Assembly: GCF_009905375.1 (NCBI RefSeq)
Contig: NC_133653.1
Span: 93,810,806 to 93,874,805, forward strand
Reading direction: 5' to 3'
From: Apium graveolens
Taxonomy: Eukaryota; Streptophyta; Magnoliopsida; Apiales; Apiaceae
DNA length: 64,000 nt
The translations under genes were made by a program, and so were the position numbers. Shown in pieces: positions 24,859-35,972 of this stretch. The number at the start of each line of letters is the position of its first letter. Positions within the stretch are counted from its first letter, which is position 1. The notes under the pieces were generated by a model. It was not told the DNA's origin. It saw nothing but the letters and a program-made list of their open reading frames with translations, and did no database searches.

Positions 24859-25066
24859 TGTTATTCCCTAACAATACAACAAGAATTACAGAAGGGGGGT
24901 TGAATGTAATTCTGGCTTCTTTTTAAGATTTTTCAAACTGTTCTAACTCAATAATATATAAGTGTTTGATTTGCAAAGTGCGGAATGAAAGAATTATATA
25001 AATCAAAACACAAGTAATAAAAACACAAGTCTTTAAAACTTTCTGGTGGATTTGAATGTATCCACC

Positions 25067-25109
<43 letters not shown>

Positions 25110-25909
25110 GAGAACCCTGTGAAGCTTGAATAGCTTATAGCTGCTTTTATAAGTGAACAAACAAAACTACCGAGAAATTCTTAACAGTTACAGCCTTTTC
25201 TATTTCTCTTCTAAAATGTGTTTGCTTAGTTATTTGTTCTACTAGCTACACTTGGTTTATATATCACCAAGTTTACATGGTAATAATCAGGATAATAAAA
25301 TAAAACCTATCAAGTCTAACTTCATGCTACTTCACTACTCTATTCTTGCATCTTTGAAAATCTTCATAACTTGCATGGAAATGGTAATGCTTCTTTGTTC
25401 TCATTTTCCTGCTAAACAGGCTGCCAGATTCCTTTTGCAAACACCCAACGCATGTGACTGTGTTGTCACTGTCAACAGATATTTGAATTGATCATTCGTC
25501 GGGTATTTTCTTGACATCCATCGGGTAGCTTTGTTGCTCATCCATCGGGTAGCTTTGTTGATAATCCGCCGGGTAGCTATTTGACATTTGACTCCATTTC
25601 ATTTATGCAGAATTACAAGACATCTTATATTTATAATTAATCAACCTATTCTGCATATCTACTAGCAGTCAACATGACTCATATGCTACTATAGAATCTA
25701 CACAAAGTTGTTTGCAGAAATGTGCTACATTACTTATTGTTACATAAGCTACTCACCTGGTGGATAACAATTAGTCATCCGTCGGGACTATTTTAATCAT
25801 CCATAGGGACTATAATTGATCATCCATTGGGTGCTACAAAATTCACTAAGTTAAATCTGCTAAGGTGTTTTGTTTAGCTCATCATCAAGTATACAACATA
25901 TTCCTAACA
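24859..25909 (-). repeat. 3' LTR of copia C (1051 bp)
   Basis: TG...CA bounded, homologous over its length to 52949-53987. It contains an AT microsatellite at 25070-25106 and ATCCGTCGGG at 25777-25786 with degenerate copies at 25517-25575. Confidence 0.93.
25070..25106. repeat. AT dinucleotide microsatellite in copia C 3' LTR
   Basis: About 18 AT units. The 5' LTR has the matching tract at 53159-53198, so the repeat was part of the transposed LTR. Confidence 0.95.
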
Positions 25910-25921
25910 ATCTCCCCAAAT
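25910..25921 (-). other. Polypurine tract of copia C
   Basis: The minus strand reads TTTGGGGAGAT directly before the LTR. Confidence 0.75.
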
Positions 25922-26115
25922 TTTTGTCTACTGGAATTGTAGCCATAAATTAAGAGGAACTTGATGATAACAAAATATCCTAAAAATACAGATTGAAAAT
26001 AGTAGATAAAACTGATAAGTGCTACAAGATTTATTAAAAATTGAACAACGCAAAGTACACAATGAAATTGCTCACAATAATTATCAAGGTGCTCCTCTAT
26101 TCTGAGAAGATATAT

Positions 26116-29100
26116 CTATTTCCTTGATTGTCTGGATTTCTTTCCAAGCCTTCTGTTATTTTCTTCAATTTGATTCTGGAGTTGTCTATGGAATTCAAGT
26201 TCATCAGCTTCTGAGAGATTCAACATTTCCTGTATTTCCAAAAGAGTCTCATTGCTAGAGATACTCAATTGGGCCTCCAATAAGAAGAATCTTCTAACTC
26301 CTTTTTCATCCTTAAATTCCATCAACCAATAGGGCCTTAGATGCATTCTCTTTCCTGTAAAGGGAATAGATAGAGTTTTTGAAAGTGCATCTTTGGCTCT
26401 AGAACTTCTCGGCTCCTTAATCTTCTTTAGAACTAGTTTTTTGCAATCACATTGTATCCAAAATTCTTTTTGAATGAAGAGTAGACCTTTATTAGCACAT
26501 ATTGGCTTTCTAGAAGAATCATGTGAAGTGGCCATATGATCTATTTTCCTCCCTTGTATTTGAATACCAGCCTTTCAGGTAGGTGTCTGTGAGCATCAAT
26601 TCCTCTAACTTCATCCAATTCATCTAAGTAAAGGTTTATGTTAGAAAACTCCTTGATATCACAGATGTACAACATGTCTCCCTTGTTGACTATAGATTTG
26701 GCTTTGATTGGTGTCTTGGATCTGAGAGTCACAGGCTTCACTTTCTTGATTGCTCTAGTCTTTGTCTTCTTTGGCTTGTTGAAGATTGGAAAGTTTAGTT
26801 CAGGAATTGGCAAACTATCCCAGTCTAATGGCTCATCCTTAGGAATTATGGGCTCACCATGAATATTCCTTATTGGATCCACCACTTTGAATTCTTCAAA
26901 TACCACAGAGGGTTTTGATGTTTGAGTTGTAGTTGTAGGCTTCTTGGGAATAGAGTCTTCCTTTTCCTCATCACTAAAGTCCAATTTTCTCTCGATTCTT
27001 TGCTTGTACCTTGGTTTCTTTGTCTATTGAGGTTCAACTTGCACTCTCTGATCCTTAGGTTCAGCAATCACAGTTGGTTGTGCAGAAATTTCTATTGTGG
27101 TTTTTACAGCTTGAAGCTTGGCCAGGATAGCAGCTAGCTTCTTCTTTTGTTTGAGCATTTTAGCATCCAAAGCAGCTTGCTTCTTTTCTTGCCTGATTCT
27201 CTCTTTCTCTTCCTTCTTAGCTTCCACAAACATGGGGTGTCCAGCCACCACACAAATTTCCTTACCATTTCTGTAAATCTGTGCTAATCTTCTTTTTAGT
27301 GCGGAATCGGTTGGATCTTTATAGAAGGCAATTGACCTAGCCAACGGCTTCTTCTCATCTGGCCTAGGTGTCTCATACACAGTATCCATAGGATTTTTGT
27401 CTGAAAACTTTGGATAGTTTCTTTTAGGCTTCATGATGAAATTTACTTTTGGAGATTTTATGCAGGTTGTTTGACCCTTTTCCATATAGTTCATACTTAT
27501 GTCAATCACAGAGATTTTCATGACTTTAGAGTGATGACTGAAGACTTTATCTGGTTTCCGAATTGGCCCAAACTTTTGTTGTATATTTGCATCTATCTTT
27601 CTCCATTTTTCTTCTAGTTCCTTCTCTATAGCTGTAACATCAAGCATCTTAGGATTTAACTTTGATTCAAGCCTTTCAGCTGCTATTTGGATTAGATCAA
27701 TGCTATCCAATACTGGTGGCTTTGGGAAAGAAATTATTGGCACAATCACTTTGCTGACTTGTATATTTAGCTGTAGCTCCCCCTCACTTGAGCCTTTCTC
27801 CCCCTCCCCTTACTTGAGCTTTTCTCCCCCTTTTTGTTAACATCAAGTAGAGTGAAGGATGAAGATTGTGCAGCCACCAGTTGTTGTAACAGTTAAGTTT
27901 GCTGAGCTTGATGTAGATGTATAGTTGTTAAAGAAGCTTTTATTGCAGTCATTCTGGTATCCAAGAAATCTATTTTTGTGGCAAGATCAGAATTCTTCCT
28001 GAGTTGTCTCTTAATATCAAGCATTGTAGCTTCTAGAAGTTTAGAATCCAACCTTTCAGAAATGTCCTTTTTCATTTGATCAATTTCACCTTTGATATTA
28101 GTGACATCCTGAGTGTGTTGAAAACCTTGGATTTGTTGTAATTGAAGAGAAGTAAGGTGTTCTTATAGGAGCTTCTTGGTGCTAGCATTTGTTGTGGATT
28201 GAAGAGTAGAATATGTCTGAATTATAAGTTGAATGAGGGTGGTCTTGAAATAGTGTTCATCACATTGCTTTAAAAATTCCAAAGATGGCATACCAGATAT
28301 GGAACTAGGGCCTTCTTCTCCCATATGTCCAGTGACCCCTCTTCACTTGCATCACCAAAGAAATCAGCAGATTCCCCAGTCCCATAGTCAACATCATCAT
28401 CAGCTCTAGGTGGCATAGCTGTGATGGAATCCTTAGCTCTTTACATTGACTGGGTGGTGTGCACCAAGTTCAGTATTCTTTCTGTATGTTCATTGCCCTG
28501 TCCAGCCAAAATTTGATATGCTGGAACAAGATGAGTAAATGCCTCAACATCCAAAGAGATGGAACTTATAACAGCTTGATTATGCTGAGATAGTCTCTCA
28601 ATGTCTGCATCATTGGCATTCATTGACTCACTAACAATGATATCCACCCTTATTCCCCCTGTACCTGCATTTCTCTCAATTTCTCTCTCTTTTTACATCA
28701 AGGGCTCCCCTTGGCTCCCCACCCTCACACCCTCACCTTCACCATCTAAGGTGAGACTCCTCTCACTCACTTTTGCCAGTCCTGAAGAAATGGACTGCAT
28801 TTGTTCACTCTTTTTCTCTCTTTTTTCCTGGTAGCAACCCAGACTCTCACTCAAATCACTCCCTTCCCTCAGTCCTAAGAGTGATTGCACTACTACTAAG
28901 TCTTCTGCACTTGTAAGAATTGAAGAAATTTGAAGTATGCAGAGACACCTGACGGATGATGAATATCCATCGGGTTAGTAGTATGGATGGATGACTGCTG
29001 TTAGGCTTATCCGTCGGGATACAATCACTACTCGACGGATGATGAATATCCATCGGGATAGTAGAAATAAAAGAGTTTGGAGTGGATACTATTGTAGACT

Positions 29101-29900
29101 CTGTGCAGATTGATGGAAATTTTGGCACAGATGTCTCAATAGTCTCAGAAAGGAATGGTAAATGAGCCAACAAATCAACTAAAAGATGATGCTCACTTAC
29201 TTGGATTTTTAGCTTCTCCAAGAGAGTTAAAGCAATATCCAGTGAGTGTGTGGGAGAATTTGGTGTATCAGGTGATTCAATTATGAGAGATTTTGGCTGT
29301 GACTCCATATTTATTGGAGCCACATTAACCTGACTTTGAGAAGGTGCAGTGACAAGGTCTTTAGCACCAGTTTGCACTAAGTGTGTGCCCTGTGCATCCC
29401 TAGTTGGTTTAGATTTCTTCTTTCTGGCATAAGTTTGGGGTGAGCTAGTGTCCCTTACCCTCTTGGCCTGTGCTCTTGGCTGAGAGCTTTGTTCAATTGT
29501 CACATTCTTTTGGGAGGATGTAACTAGCATTGAGCTTACATCCTTTTTAAGCACTGCAATTTGTTGAGAAACTGCAGTGTGGCTAGGCTGGGAAACACTC
29601 ACCTCTCCAACCTTATTCTTAGGGCTTCTTTGATTTTCACCCTGTCTCTCACCTTTCTTACCCTCCTTCATACTCCCCTCTTTAGGTTTAGTAGATTTTA
29701 CAACTGATTTCTTTTGAAAGAAATCAGAGGGGGCTTTCTTAGCTTTGGATTTTAGAATTTTAGTTTTGGAAGCTTAGGTAGGCATCTGTTTGGTCATTGG
29801 CACAGATGCCATAGCTACACTAGAAGGCAAAGAAATATGTGAGGTTGGAAGAGTAGAGACAGTAGAAATTACCTCACTTACCTGAGGTCATCCATTACTG
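26116..29900 (-). pseudogene. Envelope-like ORF of copia C, C-terminal part, heavily broken
   Basis: Decayed coding sequence downstream of the CACTA insertion. Readable pieces are 28856-29671 (low complexity, Ser/Gln/Pro/Lys-rich, AQAKRVRDTSSPQTYARKKK), 28441-28647, 27893-28075, 27024-27749 (Lys-rich coiled-coil-like KKEEKERIRQEKKQAALDAK), 26541-26984 (EEFKVVDPIRNIHGEPIIP) and 26116-26535 (KGLLFIQKEFWIQCDCKKLVL). Pieces lie in different frames or are separated by stops. No membrane span is evident. Its place after pol and before the polypurine tract makes it the Sirevirus envelope-like ORF by position. The ATCCGTCGGG motif appears within it at 29009-29018. Confidence 0.7.
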
Positions 29901-30881
29901 CACTACTAGAAAAACGTCAATAGACATCGGCTAAAAACCGATGTCTATGAATGCAAAAATCCGATGTCTTCGTGGGTGATGTTAAAGACCCCCCATTTAA
30001 CATCGGTTTTAAACTGATGTTAAATACAGCCTATAACATCAGTTCTTTATTTAAAACCGATTTCTATATCTTGATATTAAATTTCTCATGCATATCTAAT
30101 CTTCATATATCATCATAATATTTTATTTTTATCAATTTAAATATATGTGAGCTAAGCAAAATCTTTCAATTTAACCAATAAACTGATGTTACTAGTACCA
30201 GTAACAACAGTTTTCATCAAAAACCGATGTTAACAATACCTTTGACATCGGTTCTTAATTGGTAACCGATGTCTATTTGTAACAAACTGATGTCTATAAT
30301 ACTTAATAGCATCAGTTTTTTGTTTTAAGAATTTTTTTATTGTAGTATTTAACATCGGTTTTTACTGATGCCAGTGGTCCACTAGAACTGATATATTAAG
30401 TTTTGACAAACATCATTTCCCATTGTAATGATGTTTGTACCTGTTTTATTAATACAGATTTTAAAAATATAGATTCCAAAAACCAATGAACTACCAAAAC
30501 CAATTGCTGCATAATATCAGTTATCTATAAATCTAACAACCAATATTCAAACATCTGGTACAACAGATTCATCTAATCCAAATATCAAGTACTACACATA
30601 TCCCTCCATATATTCTACTATTGTCTATACAAATAATTTGACTTGGTACCGACAATAGCATGTAAAATATCATTTGAGGAACGCCATTATTCTTCTGCAT
30701 CTTCCCACTCCTTAGTAAAGCTCCTGTAGCTTCTGGTCCCGTACGATGATAATAAGTTTTTGATAGACCTGAGAGGATTAATTTTGTTGTAGAATACTTC
30801 AAGCTATTAAAACAGCTGTAACAAATAACTATCCTAAAACAACATAAACAAAGAAAAATACCAAAAAAGCATGACATTCAC

Positions 30882-31010
30882 CTGCCACTTTACTCTCTCA
30901 AGACTAGTTGCTAGTTGACGCCTATGATTGTTTACCGACACAAGTAGCCTATGGGCAGGATTACGGGTTTCTTGAGCACGACTTTGCTCGAGCAATAAAA
31001 CTCAAAACAC
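30882..31010 (-). pseudogene. Exon-like captured fragment, unknown gene
   Basis: The open stretch includes [20 protein letters not shown] and ends KWQ directly at a GTGAAT donor-like site (minus strand, 30881-30876). The piece lies just downstream of the cyclin fragment. The parent gene is not recognised. Confidence 0.35.
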
Positions 31011-31151
31011 TGATTCCATCCTATAACAAAAATCAACCACTTTAAGTCATAACATAAGCAACAACTTAAACATCTTCTCTTATAATGTATAAGATAACAC
31101 TCATACTCAATATACAGAGCAAATAAATCAAAAACAAGTTTTAAAATTACC

Positions 31152-31360
31152 ATTTCAAGGACTTCTATTATATTGTATGCCCTGTCAGAGATCACAATAA
31201 GATCTTCAACAACCGGGACTACCACTTCTTCATACTTGCAGGCGAGAAGAAGAGCTGTAATCCCAACCAGTTGGAGCTTTTTCCGAACCAGGTTGAATGG
31301 CCAAAAACCTGTCAATCAGATTCACTATAAGATACAGGGTCTCCTGCATCGGCATAAATT
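31152..31360 (-). pseudogene. Cyclin B fragment (cyclin box) inside CACTA
   Basis: The minus strand reads [18 protein letters not shown] and then, after a one-base frame change near 31275, [20 protein letters not shown] and [16 protein letters not shown], ending EVLEM at a GTAATT donor-like site. These are hallmark segments of the plant B-type cyclin N-terminal box. Only about 65 residues remain, with no start, destruction box or C-terminal fold. It is a captured, non-functional fragment of a cell-cycle gene. Confidence 0.88.
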
Positions 31361-31786
31361 TATAGGATCTCCTGAATCAGATAGGATACGGGTCGAGATT
31401 TAGTATCATGCAATTGTAAAGAATGAAAGGTACAAGGTTTTAGCATCTGTAAGTGAATGTTCAACAAGTTTAGATCAAATGATGCATTAATAAGAGCCGA
31501 AAGACAATTACAAGTAATGATTAAGAGAAGATGGTTGCACCATTTTATGATTAATATAATAATCTTTCCAAGTTGCAAGTAATGATATATTTATCCAGTC
31601 ACAACCAATATAACCGTCCATATCTATGGAGCTTGTCTTATTGTAATATAAGGAAACAAAACATTCAGTGATACATAGAACATAATAATCAATTAAAAGG
31701 TAGAAATACAATCACAAGGAACTACTCTGGGGATATTTTAAAAGAATAATTAAGTGGACGGAAAAAAGTTACTAACAGTTATACTT

Positions 31787-32075
31787 TGTCCATCCAATGG
31801 CCTGGTTTTCAAGATCATAAAGAACTACCCAAGCTCCACGTTATCCAGAACATTGTTTCCGAGATTAAAACATATAATCGAACATAAAACAAACAGAATA
31901 GTGACTAGGTATTTTAGATTACTCAAACCATCACAAATACAAATTTATTCTCGTAATAATCGTGATCAAGTATCCAAATGTAAGATTAATATGTTATACC
32001 TCCTAAAATAGTAAGGTTCTTCTTATCACTGGTCCCCATACCACTGTCCTGCCAACCAAGACAGAATAGATTTTC
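31787..32075 (-). pseudogene. A1 aspartic protease 3' fragment inside CACTA, intron retained
   Basis: Two exon-like pieces. The upstream one (about 32008-32075) follows an acceptor-like TTTTGCAG and reads CLGWQDSG then KKNLTILG. The second (about 31787-31880) reads WVVLYDLENQAIGWTKYNC followed by TAG. These match the C-terminal end of plant pepsin-like (A1) proteases, where the chain closes with YDLENQ-IGW. An intron-sized gap separates them, so capture was from genomic DNA, not from mRNA. A one-base frame change lies just before WVVLYD. The catalytic Asp regions are absent. Confidence 0.75.
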
Positions 32076-32216
32076 CTGCAAAATTCCATCATCTTAGTAA
32101 CATAAGATAAGTTTGAGATATGATGGAACTCAAAAATGACAATGATTTTCTTGATGAAGAGAAAATCAAATAGAATAGCAATATAGTTTAAAACACTGAT
32201 GCAAAACGAAAGTAAA

Positions 32217-32540
32217 TTACAATAGAATCTTGTATAGCTTCTGATAGGAACCAGCAGCATACCCGAGGATATTACCAAAAGCCATAAAAAATGAAAAGAA
32301 TGTGTTGGACCTACTCATGAGATTTGTATCTCTGGCACATAAGTCTGCAAGAAAGGCCGGCCATGGACCCTGCAACATGTTGTCAGCAACATCCAGTACC
32401 CAAAACCTGACGACAAACACTGCAATGGCACGTGGCTTCAACTTACTTGTCAGATCATTACCAGCTGCATATCCAATATCGGCTGCAAAACCAATCAATA
32501 CAATAGCAATGGCAACACAACACGCACCAAATAATATATT
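32217..32540 (-). pseudogene. Sucrose transporter (SUT/SUC) fragment inside CACTA
   Basis: The minus strand encodes CCVAIAIVLIGFAADIGYAAG, RAIAVFVVRFWVLDVADNM, LQGPWPAFLADLCARD and FFMAFGNILGYAAGSY. This order, including the GFAADIG loop, FWVLDVADN and the LADL segment after QGP, is that of plant proton-sucrose symporters of the major facilitator superfamily (probably SUT4-like). About 100 residues from the third to fifth membrane segments are present. Arg replaces a usual Gly in FVVRFW and other changes suggest decay. No start or flanking exons are seen. Confidence 0.85.
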
Positions 32541-33488
32541 ATTTCAACTCAATTTGTCAACACTGAGGAAACCCAGACAGACAGCTTATTCACATATAAT
32601 ATACTATTTCAAAGGCATGAATACTGAATACTTTGTTGAGTGCTGATGTGAGAAAATCAACTAAATCTGGACATTTACCAATTCTTTTATAAACATGCAC
32701 TAGGCTGCAAGTGCCCCCAACAAAAAAATTATTGACTACTTGGCTTTACCAAGGAGAAGCTGTTTTATATAACGTTTGTTGCTAGCATAGGGTCCAAAAT
32801 AATTACACGAGACTCATCAGTAAATTATTAACAAAAAACTTGAACCGGTCCAATATTAACAAAGATATATTTTCCCCCTGACGATATTTTTTGCTTTACT
32901 TATCCCTGAGGAAACAGAACAAAGATAATTATATGATTGAAAGCCAACAAAATGATTGCTAAACATGAGGAGCATATTTCTGAAATTAAGGCTTGTTATA
33001 TTATTTCTTCACCACCCAAACAAAGTAATTAAACAGACTGATAATAAGCCTATTGCAGAAATGTAACACAAAAACATACACAACCAATTGTTATTTACCA
33101 TAAAAGTTTGTTGGATACTACTGGTACTACGTTTATTTTCAGATGGTAACACAACAATTGTAAGTTCCTAAGATGCCTAGAGACTTCATCAATGAGAATT
33201 TTATACTAACTTTTCGCCATCAATTATATTCAGTAACCATTACACATTAAATTAGCTCAATAAAAAGCCTCACTGCATCTCCTAGAGAAATCTACAGCCC
33301 TCTCAACTTCTTCGTCAATGACATTCTTGTAGCCTCTCTTGAACTAATGATGCCTCTTGTAAAAAATTAAGACATATAAACACTTCAAGGTGACAAGAAT
33401 TACAATATGCTTAAATTACTTTACCCAGCTTCTACTCAATAAATATTAGTAAAAGATGACCTGAATCTTACATTACTCACCAGCTTAC

Positions 33489-33675
33489 CTTTGCCTTTTC
33501 CCGACTAGCTTTGAAACTGAATAACTACGAAGCCTGGATGTTTTACTATTAGTCTTAGCATCAATGATGGTTTCTGTGGGAGTGCCTTTATCAGAGCAAA
33601 GAGACGACTTGTCACTCTTATCCTTGGAATCATTGGTAAACCAATCCACGGGCTTGATATCACCATTCCATGATC
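33489..33675 (-). pseudogene. Exon-like captured fragment with intact splice sites, unknown gene
   Basis: A 187-nt open stretch is bounded by an acceptor (TTGTCGCAG) and a donor (GTAAGC). It reads SWNGDIKPVDWFTNDSKDK through a Ser/Lys-rich middle to a basic end RSYSVSKLVGKRQR. Preserved splice borders suggest a real exon taken from a host gene. The parent is not recognised. Confidence 0.45.
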
Positions 33676-34272
33676 CTGCGACAACAAAGTTCATGATAAT
33701 GAGGTCATTATTATATAAAATTGTAGACTCTGACATATCTTAATCAAATAAAGCAACACAAATATTTAACATACATTTTAACTTAAACAAAGCAAAAAAA
33801 TTAAGATCAACACAGGCATAAATAAAGCCTCAACAAAGCCTCGTATACTCGAAATATATATAATTACACATAAACAAAGTCTCAACTAATTAACAAGCTC
33901 CATTTGAATAATTAATCAACTTCATTAACTATTTATAACTAATTAAAATCAAATCATTGACTAATTAAAAAATTCGGGTTTCTAAATAAAACTCCCAATT
34001 TGAAACTTGGTGTTTAAAACTTACCAATTCAAGCTCTGGCCACTTTCAACTTGTACTTATAGTTCTGACTTCTTTAAGCCTCTTCTTCTGAACTTTTAAA
34101 CCTCTGTCTTTTAAACTTATTTTTGACTTTTTCAACCTCCGAAGAAAAGAGAGCAGTGTTGGGGAGAATTGGTTTTGGGAGGGAGGTATTAGATCAAGAG
34201 AGAAAGGAGAGAGTCGAGTTCTCTGGTCGATAGAATTGAGTGAAGAGAGCTGAGTTCATCGGTCAAGAGAGT

Positions 34273-34281
<9 letters not shown>

Positions 34282-34362
<81 letters not shown>
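34282..34362. repeat. GA dinucleotide microsatellite in CACTA
   Basis: About 40 uninterrupted GA units, preceded by imperfect GAGA-rich sequence from about 34140. Within the CACTA element. Confidence 0.97.
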
Positions 34363-34367
<5 letters not shown>

Positions 34368-34681
34368 ATGAATGTTTTTTATTTTTGTTTTATGTTTTTA
34401 GATAAGGGTGGGGAGATTTGGATACTTACAAAATTTGAAGTAAAAATTGGGGGAATTTTTAAGAGGGAATGAAATATTTGGCTAAGGGGGGAAATAGAAG
34501 AGGCGCGCTAAATCATTTTTTAAAACAGACTTACAACATCGGTTGGGCTAAAAAGTTGATGTCTATATTAACAAAAGACATCGGTTGATTAAAAATGATG
34601 ACTAAAAAACCTTTTACATCGGCTCCAGGAGCAACCGATGTCTAAGAGGCGATTTCTATTCTACTTTTTCTAGTAGTGCTG

Positions 34682-35445
34682 GAAAGTAGTATAAGGGTAC
34701 CTCCTTGTGATGATTTGATCTATTTAAATCTACAATAATCCTTTTTTCTTGAACCCAACAATTTAGCTTGTTGGTTGGGTTCTCAATCACAATATTCTCA
34801 ATAAGATGGTTAGCAAGCATCATAAAGAATCTAGCATAATAGACACTTTTACCTCTCTTATTAAGTTCTCCTAACTCAAAGCCTAACTCAAACAAAACCA
34901 AGTTACTGAAATTAAAATACTTACCAGTAACTAGCATGTAAAGCATGTTAAACATGGATATATTAATAGAGATTGCTAACCTTATCAGAAAACACTTTAG
35001 TTACCACATCACACAGATAACTCCATTCTTTCCTAAGACTCAACCTTCTAATTTCTCTTAACTTAGAAGTAGATAGTGCATAGCCCATGGAATTAAGCAT
35101 GTTAACAATGTCAGTGTCTGTGTGTGAAGTAGTAATATTGTTATCAGAGATTTTAAAGCATGCTTTGACAATATCACTGTTTATGCAAAATTGATTACCT
35201 TTTAGAGTGAAAGTGATGGTCTTGTCTGTTGAGTTGTACACTGCAGTTGTCCATATCTCCTCTGCAACCTCACATTAAATAGTGGGTGATTCCAGCATGG
35301 CATAGTAGAGTTGGCAGTTCTTCACAAAATCCATCATTTTGTGATAGTCACCAGACTGTTGAATCTCCTTGTTTACTAAAGCTGAGAAGTTGTTTTTCTC
35401 ATAGATGTAACCGGTTTGAGACATGATTTTCACTACAGGTGCCAT
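34682..35445 (-). pseudogene. Envelope-like ORF of copia C, N-terminal part
   Basis: The probable start is ATG 35445 (MAPVVKIMSQTGYIYEKNNF). A TAA near 35275 interrupts after LESPTI; the same frame goes on to TVYNSTDKTITF-like sequence and ends near 34963. A different frame (34955 downward) continues NLVLFELGFELGELNK and CWVQEKRIIVDLNR until the CACTA insertion. The domain layout parallels the first 250 residues of the copia B envelope-like protein (a RKEWSYLCDVVTKVF segment matches REWSFFFDCITKAF in B), which supports the assignment. Confidence 0.75.
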
Positions 35446-35972
35446 TGCTAAAGATTTGAAAGTTTGCAGAGAGAGAATTTGCTTTTGAGAAGAAAGAAGT
35501 TAGAGCAATTGAATCTTGAGAATGATAAAAGAAAAGATTGAAAATAAATTTAGCTTTTATACAATCTCAGAATTAAACTGACAAAAATAATAAAGAAAAA
35601 TAAAGTGACCAATAAAAATTGTCCAAAATAGCCATTAATTAAAATAAATAAACTGTAAAAATTCTGTCACTTATTCATCGTGTCATGCTTACAAACTGTA
35701 AGTATACTCGATAGATAATGTTCAGAATTTTAACGGCTAAGATTGAGACATTTCGAAGGATGAAGATAAAACAGTTATCCGTCGAGTTATAAAATATTCC
35801 AAAAAAATAATTGATTTTTATTGACAAATTATATTCCGACGGATGATCAAACTCGATGGATAATGATCATCCGCCGGGATGTAAATTTTGACTTGGCCAA
35901 AATTTCATCCAAAACAGAAAAATCAATTAAATTTCTGGCTACATTGCAACTTACAAAAATATCTGAAATGAT
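35446..35972 (-). other. Spacer between RNase H and envelope-like ORF of copia C
   Basis: About 530 bp without coding sequence. It carries the family motif: ATCCGTCG at 35777-35784, a GACGGATGATCA run near 35839 and ATCATCCGCCGGG near 35867. Confidence 0.65.

Larger units (their letters stand above)
29901..34678 (-). mobile_element. Non-autonomous CACTA transposon carrying host gene fragments
   Basis: It starts CACTACTAGAAAAACG and ends TTTTTCTAGTAGTG, the canonical CACTA terminal inverted repeat, with a 3-bp duplication CTG (29898-29900 and 34679-34681). Both subterminal zones (29920-30370 and 34530-34660) contain many direct and inverted copies of ACATCGGTTTT, as in CACTA elements where transposase binds. 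No transposase or TNPA-like sequence is found. The interior holds fragments recognisable as cyclin B, an A1 aspartic protease and a sucrose transporter, plus exon-like pieces, all on the minus strand. It interrupts the envelope-like ORF of copia C. Strand is given by the captured fragments. Confidence 0.92.

Noticed and set aside
25501..25577. Spaced copies of ATCCATCGGGTAGCTTTGTTG considered as a CRISPR-like or satellite array
   Set aside because: Only three degenerate copies, inside a copia LTR, in a plant genome; explained as the family motif.
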